64,000 nucleotides of DNA. It comes from Vitrella brassicaformis (lineage: Eukaryota > Sar > Vitrellaceae). Under the pieces are notes generated by a model. That model was not told where the DNA came from, did not search any database, and saw only the letters and a list, made by a program, of their open reading frames with translations. Within the stretch, counting starts at the first letter, position 1. Each line of letters opens with the position of its first letter. The position numbers and the translations under genes are program-made. Shown in pieces: positions 10,213 through 22,500 of this stretch. Location: positions 186,139 to 250,138 of the forward strand of contig CDMY01000227.1 in NCBI GenBank assembly GCA_001179505.1, written 5' to 3'.

Positions 10213-13200
10213 CTACGTCGGCTGCTTGAGCTCACTGACGGCAGTCACGCTACTGCTGCCCATGGCGGCCTTGGCGGGAGCTAGACCGCCACCGCTGCCG
10301 CTGCGCTTCGACCGCCGGTGGCTGTGGGGTTTCAGCCTCACCAAGGCATTCACGCTCCTCCCTGCCGCATCCGTTGTCGACGATGGGGCCTCTCCCCCGT
10401 CAGCCGAGGGAGCCGTGGGCAGCGGTAAGTTGGGGTTGATGATCGTGGGGCCGCTGACAGACGATGCCGTGAGAGACAGGGGAGGGGAACTGAGGGCTCT
10501 GGACCGACGGCGCTGCTCCCTGTCCACTCGTCTCTGTGTGGGGGTCATGGACTCGCCCCCACTCTCCACGCCACTCCCTCGGCTGCTGCTCTTAACGCGC
10601 GCGTGATGTGGCCGCATGGGCGGGATGAGCCCTGGAGAGAGCGACCGAGGGCTGCTCGAGGGGGCCCTAGGCGGTTTCACTGCTGCTGCCGCTGTGGCCG
10701 ATTCCTGCTGGCCTCTCTGCCTCAGCTGGTCCCTGGTGCCGCTGCCGCCCGTAGTGTTGCTCATGCAGTCGTCAGCCAGCGGAGGGGCCGAGACATCTCC
10801 GTCACACATGACAGTGGGTGGCATCATCCGCGACGAGGGAGAGGGCGACGACCGGGTGGTCATGGCGTCGCCCTTGTCATTGACAGGGATCATCTCTTCG
10901 AGGCACAGGACGACCTTGCGCGATGCAGTGCGGGGGTGTAGCGCGGGCGAGGGAGGTGTGGGGGTGGATGGGGGGGTTGGCGGGTCGTCAGGGTCTTCGG
11001 TGACAAATTGGGATGGCTCCGCGAGAGTGGCCACTGATGTCGTGCTGGCGGGGGACACCATGTCGTCACACGCCGTCGTGTTGGAGTGAGAGTCCTCGCC
11101 CCCCCCTGACCCTCCAGCATTGCCACTGCCATTGCCGTTTTCTTCCTTTGCCGGTCCCTCCGTGTGTTGCTCATTCGCGGCCAGCATCATGCCCATGGCC
11201 CCCTCTCCCTCGGTGCCAAAAGTGGGGGTGGGCATCTCACTCGGCGTGTGGGGGGAGGACGCGCCCCCGTTGGTGTAGTAGTACGCCCCACAGTGGCGGG
11301 CATATCTGCCCAGCTCGGTCGTGATGCCGTCGCCCTCCCTGATGCTCTTGGACGACGCAGAGGCGGAGAGCAGGGTCCTCTGCGCGTCGTCTGCCGCTGT
11401 GGCAGCGGCCTTCTTGGCCCTGCAGCGGCGGATGATCACGACGATAGCGATGATCATGACGGCGAGGAGGCCCTCGCCGCTCAGCAGCACCCACACCCAT
11501 GCTGGGATGGACGAGGACTCGTGCTGGGCGTGGGTATCGTCTCCTGTTTTGCCGCTCTTGTCGGCGTCATGGTGGTCGGTGAGCATGTCCGCTGACGCGA
11601 AAGGCGGGTGGGCGGAGTCGATTTCGAAGAGCGACTGCTGGTGCAGTGCTGAGAGAGGCGACTGGACTGCCGACCTCCATTGCTGCGTGATCGAGGGAAG
11701 CCGGATGGCCTCGATGCGGTCCAGTACCACACTGACACGAAAAAAGAGGGAGGCAAAACAAGCGTTGTGAGGATGGATGGCATGTTGTGGGGCTTCCATC
11801 CATCCATACCGTATAACAACGATGACAGATCCTTGTCTGAAGGCTTCGACGGTCACCGCCCGCGGCGAGACGTCCAGGGTGCGAGCCACAAGACCCACCA
11901 GCTGACGACTGATGCTCTCGCGCAACGAATCACTCTGCAGACAAATCCCACACAGGGTGATTCATGAGTGCACATGTGTTTATGAGGCCATCTTCCCCTC
12001 CTTCTAACCTTGATGACTTTGCTGTACTCGTAGTTGGTCAGCCTGAGGCTGAGCAGGTGTGTCTCGCCCACCATCTCCCCTGCACTTCCACCCACCTCCC
12101 CAGTGAAGACATGGGGGTCCTCCCTGGCCAAGGCGGCCGACCCACCGGCAATGATGATCTCCTTCGGCAGTGACGTCACGGGCGTTGCCGTCGGCTTGCT
12201 CCACCGACCGTCGGGCGCACGAGATGGTGCGTTGTTGTGGGGATGGTCATGCTGGTCCTCCTCTGACCGGTTCCTCGCACTAGTGTTCTCTGTCTTGGCT
12301 TCCTCCGTTTTGTTGCTGTCGTCCTGTGAGCCCTGCTGCTGCTGCTGCTGCTGGTCCACAGACAGGATGAAAGGTCTCTCTGCAGACGCGCTGCCCTCTG
12401 CGTCGTCGCCAGGGGTGAGTGCCGGGGATGGCGAGAGGAAGTCCCTCCCCTCTTGTGTGTCGTTGCCGCTTGCCTCAGCAGGGACAGGAGTGGTGGGCGC
12501 CAGGGTGAGGGGGACTGGGCTGGTGGCTTTGGGTGGTGGAGAAGGAGGAGGTGTGTCCCGCGGCTCTGGGGGCGGCAGCAGGTCTTTCGCAGAAGCAATG
12601 ACGACCCCTGTGCTCTCGGCCTCCTGTGCGTTGGTCTCCTCGCCTTCACTCACAGCAGGGGGAGGGGTCGTCGGGATCTCTGCCTGCGTCGCCGCCTCAT
12701 GTTCATCTTGCTCTCGGTCTTCTCGCTTTGGCTTCTGCTCTTTCGTCGATGCGGTGGGCTCCTCCTGCTGCTGGCCGTCGTGGTGGGGGAGGTCTCCTCT
12801 GCCGTCATCATCTTCTTTTGGACGCATCTCTGTCTTCTCAGCCGCAGCCGCCTCTGTGCCCTCCTTCGTCTTCTCGGCGAGCCGTTCTTCTCTCTCTTTC
12901 TCTCTCCGCGAGCGGCGGCTGGCCCTTGCCTCTGCCTGGATGGAGGGAAAGGTGGAGGTGTCGGAGCCGTCGCCACGTGCCGCCTGGATCTGCAAGATGG
13001 CGTCCTCCTCCTCCTCAGCAGCAGCAGGCTGCGGAGTGGTCGCTGCTGCTGCAGGCCTATTGGCTGACGTCTTGTCGGCCTTGCTGTCCTTGTCGTCTTT
13101 GTTCTGCGCTCGTTCCGCCTCTTCTGCCAGCCTGGCCGCCTCCTCTTGTCGCTCTTCCTGCTCCTCCTTTTTCTTCTCTCTTTTTTCCTTTTTCTTGGCG

Positions 13201-14504
13201 GCGTAGCTGCCCTCGGTGTGGGGAACGGGCATCGATGGCTGGGTGGTGTTGCGGGGGGCCGTGGTGGGGGTGGGCGGAATCACCTGCACGGACGACTCCT
13301 GCGTCCGAGGGGCGGGGTCTGATGGATGGACGGACACATACACACACACACACACACGTGGAGCGGAGCGTGCGTGTACTGTACGTGGCGGGGCGGGGCG
13401 GGAGTGTTCATGCGTTGTGGATGTGTGTGTGTGTGTGTGGTCACCCGTCGTGAGAGGCAGCAGTGCCACAGCTTCCTTCCTCCTCTCGTCGACCATGTCC
13501 TCCCCACTGCCCCAGATGAAGAGCCCCGCCTGCCCGCCCTCGACCACCACATTCTCCGCCCGAAACACAGCATGGTTGCCGTCGAACGTCCCCGCGTTGG
13601 CATGCCACCTCTTGGCGTTGAGCTTCTTCTTGCTGAAAGTGTCCTCGTACAGCGACTCGTACGCGAAGCGCAGCGGCAGGAACTTCCACACGCGGGCGTA
13701 GTTGATGACCGACGCGGCAGCGAGGGAGGCATGAGATGATGGGGGTGTGAATGTGCCGGCGTATGTGGCGAGGGAGGGCGAGACGGGCCAGGTGGCGATG
13801 CGCAGGTGCATGGGTGTGTCGAAGTGCTTGGCCACGCTCATGCCCTCCCGGCGAATGAGCTGCCCGTCGACGTAGAACTCAATGGCGTCGTTCATCCACT
13901 CGATGGCGAACCAGTGGAACGGCGACAGGAAGAACTCACCGGAGCCGTCGGAGCTCTCAGTGACCATCCCATTGTAATACTCGCTGTAGTAACTCTCCTC
14001 CCGCGCCCCAAGAGCCTTGGCGCCCGACTTGTCGCGCCTGCCGGCCAGCACTGTCGGCCGCGAGCTGTCCTCGAGGGATGGCGGAGGTGGCGGTGTCGGG
14101 AGCGGCAGCGGGTAGATGGCATCCTTCCTTTTGGAGCCGTAGATGACATTGGTCTGGATGAACGGCCGGTTGGTGTCCCTGTTCATGACCTCCATGCTGA
14201 TCTCCCGCCATTCGTCGCGGCCGTCCCGCCCGTTGGATGGGTCGGCGAGGTAGACGGCCGTGATGACTCCGGGAGAGTCAGACGGCTTCAGCTGGCACTC
14301 AAACCGCCCGTACCTGAAGGCATCCTGCGACTGGATCTCCGCCGCTGTGAAGGGTTTCTCCGACACCGGCCGCGTCTTGGGTGCCCCATGGCCTGAGAGG
14401 GCTGCGAGAAGCCACACGAGTGCTGACCAGACAAACGGCCGAAAAACGGTACTATGCTGGGGGGACATGTCCGCTGGCCGCGATGGAGCCGCGCAAGGCT
14501 CCAC
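10213..14504 (-). CDS. membrane-anchored GH16-like glycoside hydrolase-fold protein
   Basis: Large type I membrane protein. ATGs occur at 14504 and 14468; the latter gives a better signal peptide (FRPFVWSALVWLLAALSG). Residues about 50-300 look like the GH16 concanavalin-type fold: RYGRFECQLKPSDSPG, EWREISMEV, FHWFAIEWMNDAIEFYVDG. The usual GH16 catalytic signature is E-I-D-x-E. Here it reads E-I-S-M-E, so the middle Asp is replaced by Ser. A very long Lys/Glu/Ala/Pro-rich region (12150-13250), with seven Gln at about 12335-12355, follows an intron at 13319-13445. A small alpha-beta module (LRLTNYEYSKVIK joined to SDSLRESISRQLVGL and VIVVIR) precedes the single helix WVWVLLSGEGLLAVMIIAIV. A Ser-rich cytoplasmic tail ends at 10213. 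Likely surface or wall associated; activity is doubtful. Confidence 0.7.
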
Positions 14505-14850
14505 GTACCCTCAAGCCATCGTCTTCACGCCCAAAATCGTTTGGCGAGCTTAGCTCGCAGTGATTGTTTACAGTGTACGCACGACCTGCCGTTAGCGGCG
14601 GGAGATTCGTGATTTCGGCAGTCAAAGACCGCACGAGCGAGGAGGCAAGCACTGCCGCACTAATTAGTGAGGAGAGAGGAGGCTGTCTGCGTCGACACAC
14701 CCATCGGTCGACGCCCCCTCCACTCTCACTCGACATCAGCACAGCACGCCACTTCCGTCTACGCACTCCAGACTGTCCGGCAAGCGATACAGCAACACCC
14801 AGCCAACCGCAGCCAGCATAGATCAGCTGTGAAGTGACCCCACTCTCTCC
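14505..14850. promoter_or_regulatory. divergent intergenic region with GCGAGCT palindrome
   Basis: Shared 5' region of the GH16-like gene (minus) and the giant helical gene (plus). A 15-base palindrome, GCGAGCTTAGCTCGC, occupies 14544-14558. Its half-site is the motif seen upstream of several other genes here. The remainder is unremarkable; no TATA box is evident. Confidence 0.4.
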
Positions 14851-17800
14851 ATGACGCGGCCACCTCCGCGTCGGTGCTGGTCAGCCATCCTCCTATGCGG
14901 CCTGGTGGCCGTTGCCGCCGTCAACGCGCAGCAGCAGCAGCAGGGTGTCGGCGGACGCGTGGGCAACTTCCTGGGGCGCTCCGCTGCGGGCATCCAGAAC
15001 ATCCTCGAAGGTGAGATCACGGGGGTGAAGCTGCTGCAGCCGTTGGTGCCTCATGCATTGTACGGGGGACCTTTGTGTGTGTCTCGTGACTGCAGGTAGC
15101 ATCCTCGACCCCGCCTACATCGGTGCAGGCATCAATGCTGCCGCCCAGACAGCCACAGGTGCCGCCACCTTTGCCGCCCAGACAGCCACAGATGCCGCCA
15201 CCACTGCGGGCAAGATGGCCACAGATGCCGCTACCACTGCCGCCCGGACTGCTACAGATGCCGCCACCACTGCGGGCAAGATGGCCTCAGAGGCCGGCAA
15301 CCAGATCGCCTACGGCGCCTACCAGGGCCTCCAGGCTGCCGAGGGCGTGGCACAGATGGCCGCTGTCCAGCTCAACGAGTTCGTCAGGGATCCGCCAACC
15401 ATCAGTGACATCCGCCAGGAGGCCCGCGGCATGCGCAAGAAGCTGAGCGAGGCCGAGATGAAGGTCAGGGACAGCGTGGTGTCCCGTCTGGCTGGCGGCG
15501 AGCGCGAGTCGGCCATGGGGATCATCAGAAGCATCGGGCCTCTTCGCTCGCCTGCCGTGCTGGCGGGGGTGGTGGAGGACCTGGTCGGCAAGGAGGACGA
15601 GAAGAGCCCCGAGAGATCCTCTCTCGACATCCTCGGAGATGTAAGCAACCTCACACACATACTTTTAAGGACTCCTTGTCCATCTGCATGTCCATTGTGT
15701 GTCTGTGTTGTGTATGTGTGTCGATCCATCCATCCGTCGATCAGCTGCTGACTGAGCTCCTGCAGGAGTCCCCCGTGGACACGCAGGCTGCAGCTGCCGC
15801 CATCGGCGCGTATTTGCAGTCTCCCAAGCTGCCCGAGAGCGCCGTGTTGGCAGAGTTCATGGAGCCCTTCATGAACTCCCTCACCGCTGACAACGCCACC
15901 AGCATGGCCAAGCAGATCGTCGAGAACGTCGCCGGCACTGAGGCATTCGACACGGTCAGTCACTGCACGGCACGCACGCGCACACGTCCCCGGCCATCAC
16001 CATGGATGGCTTCGTGTGTGGGCGTGTCGTCTAATGTGTGTGGTGCAGGCGCTGGATCTGATGAAGCCTCTGGGTTTCGGCGACGTGGTTCCTGAGATGC
16101 TGACGAGCATCATGCCCAAGCTGTCGCCCCCCGACATGCTCGCCTTCACCCAATCCGTCACACAGGCCATGCCCGTCAAGGAAGCTTCCAAGGTCTTCAC
16201 CGACGTCCTCGACGGACTCGTAAGCATGACACACACGCACACGAACCAGCCAAGTCCCCCATCCCACCAGCACCCACCAAACGTGTCTGTGCTGCGTGTG
16301 TCCATCCATTAGGTGTCTGAGAAGGACAGCAGCGGGGTCGCGGCGGCCGTGACCGCCCTTGTGGCGGCGCTGCCCTTCACGGCCGACAAGAATAGCACAA
16401 GTGAGGACGAGGGCGACATCATCACCCTGCCCTCTCTCCTGGGCGAGATGCTCCCCGCCGTCAAGCCTGACACTCTCACCGCCACCGCAGCGCAGCTCCT
16501 CATGCTCTTCGAGATTCCCGCGTTCGCACAAGTCATGGGTCAGTCAGAGGCACACACACACACACAAACACACACTGCACATGCGTTTCTCTCCCTTGTC
16601 CGTCCAGCGCCGGTCGTGAAGGAGGCCGAGTCGCCAGCCAAGTTTGTCAACTCGCTGGTGGCTTCGCTCGAGAGCATCCTGGCCCCCAACGAGCTCACCG
16701 AGGTCGTGAAGGCGATCCTCACTGTGCCGTCGCTCGCCGAGAAGGAGCTCATCCAACCAGTAAGTGCACCCATCACCATCGACTCCACTGCTCCACCTCA
16801 GGCCGTGTCTCAGGTGCTCGAGACGCTCACCGGCGAGATGACGTCGGCAAAGGAGGCTGAGGAGGGCGGCCGTCCTGCCCTGGTGTCGCTGATGAAGGGC
16901 ATCTTGACCGAGAGCGACATCACCAGCCTCCTGGACTTCCCGTCAAGGGTCAACATCATGAAGAGCACGCTCGAAGCCGTCCCCGACGAGCAGTCATTCA
17001 TCAGTAAGGAAGGCCTCCACTCACTCCCTCCACAGCACTGGCGCCACATGCACACATCTCGCCTCCCTCGTGTGTCTCTCCCCCCCACCCCACCCCACCA
17101 CCCTGACAGAGGAGGTTGTGGCTGGTTTCAACGACAGCGACACCAGCATCCCGCAGGAGGTGGCTAACCTGCTGGGCGGCCTGCTCGCCAAGCCGTCGAT
17201 CGTGGAGGTGTACCCCACGCAGCTGGTCAACCAGATCGTGTGGAACACCGACCCCACCAATCTCTCCAGGAGCCTCAAGCTCATCGCCCGCGACCTGCCC
17301 GCGGCTATCGGCAACGCCACGGAGCCCATCCAGAAGGTCACCAGCCACGTACTGGCGGCCTCACCTGTCGCTGCGGACGACATCAAGGAGGTGCTCGGCG
17401 AGATGAGCGAGAAGCTGGGTGCTGAGGCGGTGGTTGAGAGCGTTGTCGGAGCGCTCCAGTGGCCCAAGTCGGAGGACGAGGCTCGTGACTATATCAACGA
17501 CATCCTCGGTGAGTGCCGCGCACGGGACAGCTGTGCATTCCGCAGTGGATGTGTGTCGTGATGTGGTGTCTTGTGTGTGTGCAGGTGGTCTGTTGAAGTT
17601 GGGTGATCCGTCGCTGATCCACGACCTGATCGCCAAGCTGGTGGACCACCTGCCCGGCAAGGAGGTGCTCCACCTGCTGGACCCCTACCTCAAGCTGCTC
17701 GACCCTGCCGACCTCGAGAAGGTAGGTGCCCACCCATCCCACTCCCCTCACCCCCCACGCTATGCACACCACACCACACCACCCACACACAGACAGAGGG

Positions 17801-19514
17801 ACAGATTGGTGTATGTATCCGTGTATGTCTTGCCCACCCCTGCTGCGCTGCACTCACAGATCTTTGCGCACATTCTGCCCGATGACTTGCTGAAGCTGCC
17901 TGAGACCCTGGACCCGCTGAAGCTCTTGGACTTCATGCTCGACTTCGCCGCGCACCTGGACATGGACCTCAACAACATCAAGGACATCTTCGTCGATGCC
18001 GCTGTGAGAATCGGTGAGCATTGGGATGCCAACAGACACCTGGAGAGGGTGAGAAACCGCCGTGTGCATATGTGTGTGTGTGTGTGTGTGTGTGTTTCTT
18101 CAGCTAAGGTGCTCGGTGACGCGGTTGACCTGGACTACTTCTACTCTGTGTGCGTGAAGCTGTTCCGCATGTTCGAGCACCCGGAGGACATCCTGGCGAT
18201 TCTCAGGCCCATTCTCGACCACCTGCCGTTCGATCAGCTCGTCAACGTAACCGCAACACACCACACCGCACCACACCACAACACACCGTGCGTGTCCGTC
18301 ATACGCCGTCCGTCATGTGTATTTCTGTGTGTTGCATGCAGGCCCTGGTCGACCTGTCGTACAGGCTTACGGAGATCGTCAACGCTGACGACGTTGGCCT
18401 CGTCTTCGCTCAAATCATTGGCAACGAGGTATATATCTCATGTCATGTCACGTCACATGCACTGCAGACAGACCGTGTGTCACTCACTTTGTCTGTCGTG
18501 TGCTGTGCTGTGGTGCAGTTCCTGAAGGTCACGAGTGACGCCACTGCGGTGCTGGAGCTGACTCACGCCATCATCGACCACCTGCCCAAGCCCATCCTGC
18601 CGCATTTCATCGCCGAGCTGTTCATGTACAGCCTGGATGACCTCAAGCGCGAGACCACCATCAAGGGCCTGGTGTCTGAGGTCCTGCACGTGCTCATCAT
18701 CGCCATCGAGGACCAGGAGGAGATCGCCAAGGAGGTCATCTCCCTGCTCATCAACCCACTCAGTGCACTCCCCGCTGAGGAGGTCGGCGAGGTGAGACAG
18801 ACGAGACAAGACATCACCACACACACACACACACACACATACACCGACTCAATGTGCGCCTCGCTGTGCTGTACGCAGTTTGTGAAGCATCTGGTGACGA
18901 ACAGCATCAAGGTGCACGCGAAGAACATCCAGATCGTCCTGGACTTCCTGGGCGACCTGCTCTTCTTCGACGACATCCACACGCTCCTCAGCCCCGCAAC
19001 CTACCTCCGTCTCCTAAAGGACATCTGCGAATTGGCCCCACACGAGCTCATCGAGAAGATCTTTCACAGCAGATTCGTCATCAGGCTCGTCGATGCCGCC
19101 GTGGCGGTCCCGGCTGTGTTCGGCGACCTGATCCATCTGCTGATCGACCTGGGCAAGGTGCCCGTGGAGCTCGTCGTTGAGTGCATCGGCCGCGTCATCC
19201 ACTCCATCGACGTCGAGGAACTCCTCAAGGTAGATGAGATCAGACGACGGACCGACACGCACAGACAGACAGAGAGAGTGGGAGCGTCTGGTCAAATACG
19301 TCGTCTGTCTCTATTTGCCGTGCCATGCAGATCTTCGCGGACGTGGCGCTGCGTCTGGCCGATGCTGGCAAGGACCTGGCTGTCAGGGTCCACAAGGTGC
19401 TCGGTGGCCTGGTGGTTCACGCCGTCGACTTCGCCGCGGGCGGTCTGGACGCGCTGCTGCACCTCTTCACCGCCGCCCTCGAGCTCATCAAGCTCCCAGA
19501 AGTCTTCATCCGTA

Positions 19515-19548
<34 letters not shown>

Positions 19549-22500
19549 GCGGGGGGCTGGGCGGGGGCCGTGCGGCCATTGATTGAGGTGGGGCGTGTGT
19601 GTGTTTGTGGGTCGGTGTAGGTGCCGTGTTTGAGGAGTTGGTCAAGGTGATCCATGACGGCGTCGCGCTGGTGGAGGCGATCATCCACCTGATCCCCGCC
19701 ATCAAGATCGAGATCCCCGCACTGGCCGACATCCTCCGGCCCATCATCCACGTCCTCAAGCCCGACCACCTCCTCATGGTCAGTCAGGGAGCCAACGCAG
19801 CACCCACCACCCTTAAGACGAACAGCCGGCCATGATATTCGTGTCTCTGTGTGGCATGACATGAGTGCAGCTGATTGACGGGCTGTTGGGTATGGTGAGA
19901 TCTGTGTCGATCGACATCCATGCTCTGCTGGAGAAGATCTTCGCGGAGGGCACCGCTGCGCTCAAGGCCCTCATCGCCCTGCCTGTGACTGTCCTGTACG
20001 ACCTCCTGCCTACGCTGTACGACATCGGCAAGATCGTTGAGCACGTCCTGGTGGGTCTCCATGAAAGACTTCCCGCTGTCGACTTCGAGGCTTTCATCAG
20101 TAGGCCATCCCATTCCCCAGGCACACACACACCCCACCGCCCACATCCCCGCAAACGTGTGTGTGTGGCGTGCGTGTGTGTTGTGCAGAGCATCTGCTGT
20201 CGATTGTCGAGCTCCCCCACGCATTCATCAAGCATGTCATCGACACCATCATCAGATACAGCCTGATGCCCCTCGAGCACCTCCGCGCGATCATCAAGCC
20301 CCTCATCCCCGACATGCTCAGCCACATCCGGCACGAGTCGGAGGGCAACAACAACAAGACGGAGGACTTCGACCTCACCGACCCCCTGGCCTTCCTCAGC
20401 CTTGACGCCCTCCTCGAGAACGAGCCCAAGATCGCCGGCGAGTTCCTCGGCAGCGCCATCAACCTTGCCGAGTTCCCCGCCGATGCGGCCGCTGCACTGG
20501 GCTACGGCGTCGTCAGCGCGCTCCTCCCGGATGCTGAGAAGCTCAGCGAGTTCGTCGGTAAGGAGGATGTCGACCAATGGGCTCATGTATGGTATGGGTG
20601 TGTCCATACGTGGCTTGGCTTGTCTCTGCTGTCGTGTGATGTGAACGTGTCTGTCAGAGGTGGTGATCTCTGAGGTCGAGTCGTTTGAGAACTTCTACAC
20701 CTCAGCGCTCGCTCCCTTGGTGAAGCTGGCGGGCCCCCAGCCGGCCGTCGAGGTCATGGAACCCATCATCACCAAATCCGACCAAAGGGTAAGCACCGAC
20801 CGACCCCCCCATGAATCTATATGGTACCCATCTCTCCTTGTTTGCTGCACGCAGGATCTCTTCCTGGAGTCCCTGACTGAGGCGCTCACGGAAGCCGAGG
20901 AGGATCTCGACCAGTTCGTCGAGGACCTCATCGCCGCGCCAGGCTTCCTCCTCTCCTTCGAGGCCGAGAAGATGGCCCCCATCGTGGCAAAGGTCCTCGG
21001 CAAGGAGGACAGCAGCAAGGAGAACAAGGACAGGAAGGAGAAAGAGGACCCCTCTGGCCTGGGCCGCGTGTACGACTTCCTGAAGCAGGCTGGCGGCGTG
21101 CTGGAGACTGAGAAGATGGGCGAGCTCCTGGGGCGGGTGATGGACATCCTGCCTGAGAAGGAGGGGCTTGAGATCATCACGGCCATCCCGGATGTCTTCA
21201 CCGAGGACGTCCTGCCTGGCATGCTCAGTAAGACCTTACCGACAAGAGACACACACCTTACGACACGCACACCACATCTGATTGGTTGTGTTGTGTGTGA
21301 TGACATCCATCAGAGTCGACCATGGGTGCTGTGAGTGATGTGGAGGGACTCATCCGTGACGTCGCCAAGACGTGGGGCGCGACCCTCGAGCCAACAGCCC
21401 TGGCCGGCGCCATCGGGGAGACCCTCAAGGCCGCCACACCCGAAGTCGTCATCGAGGTATACACAGCACAGCACACCACACCACACCCACGAGTGTCTCG
21501 CCCATCCCTTCCTCTTTGCAACTTTCAGGCCATCCCGGCGATAGTGACAGAGCTGGAGGCGCCCCGGCTGCGCAGCGCCCTGTCTGAGGGTATCCTGCCG
21601 GTGGCCGCCCTGCAGAATGCGAACCTGCCCAAGGTGCTGGAGCAGCTGCCCTCATTCGGCCTCGACCACTCGTCCATGTACGCTCTCATGAACGTCATGC
21701 TCAGCCCGCTGCTGACGGGCGAGAGGGAGAAGCTCGCCTTCACCGACATGAAGGACACATGGAAGGAGGATGAGATCGCCGTGGCCGTGCAGGTCAGTTC
21801 AGTCAGGAGTCGATCGATGGTCGCGTGCGGTTTGCGCATGTGGTGGTCTGTCTGATTGGATTGTGTGTTCTCGGTCGGTTTGTTTGTTTATGCTTGCGCA
21901 TTGCAGAAGCTGGTGCCGTACGACGTGTTTGGCTACTTTGAGAAGTTCACGTCTTCCCTGTTCACGCCACTGGGTGTGATCGAGAAGGTCGATGACGTCC
22001 CCGAGGAGCTGTACACCACCTTCAAGTCCTTCGTCAACGCCTTCGACTTCGTCCCCAGAAAAGTCCTCGCACAGACCATCGGTCGGCCAACACAGATCAA
22101 TCAGCCCAGCCCACCACACGATGAAGCACGAGTGCGCAATCCTTTTCTTTCCTTGCCTGTCTTGCCTGTCTGTGTGGTCACTCAGCGCCTGAGCTGGAGG
22201 CGGTTCCCGAGCAGGTGTTTGAGGACGTGATGGGCGGCATGTTCTCCCAGTTCCCCATTGACCAGGCGGCCAGCTTAATGAGAGACATCCTGCCCTCCCT
22301 CCCCAAGGGCATCTCCCCCGTCTCGCTCTCCAGCACCCTCTTCAACCGCGCCAGGCCTGCCCAGAGAGCCGGCATAGTCCGGTACGCCAACGCAATATAG
22401 ACAGACCCACCACTTCTCTCCCGTGATGTGATCATCCTGCGCCTCTGCTTCTTCCTTCCAGCGGTCTGTTTGACGGCCTTCCGTCGGTGGGTGGTCTGCG

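Noticed and set aside
12034-13206. 390-codon open frame on the plus strand opposite the GH16-like gene
   Set aside because: It is antisense to the Lys/Glu/Ala-rich disordered region; its Ser/Leu/Val composition is what such sequence gives in reverse. The sense strand has signal peptide, GH16 motifs and a membrane span.
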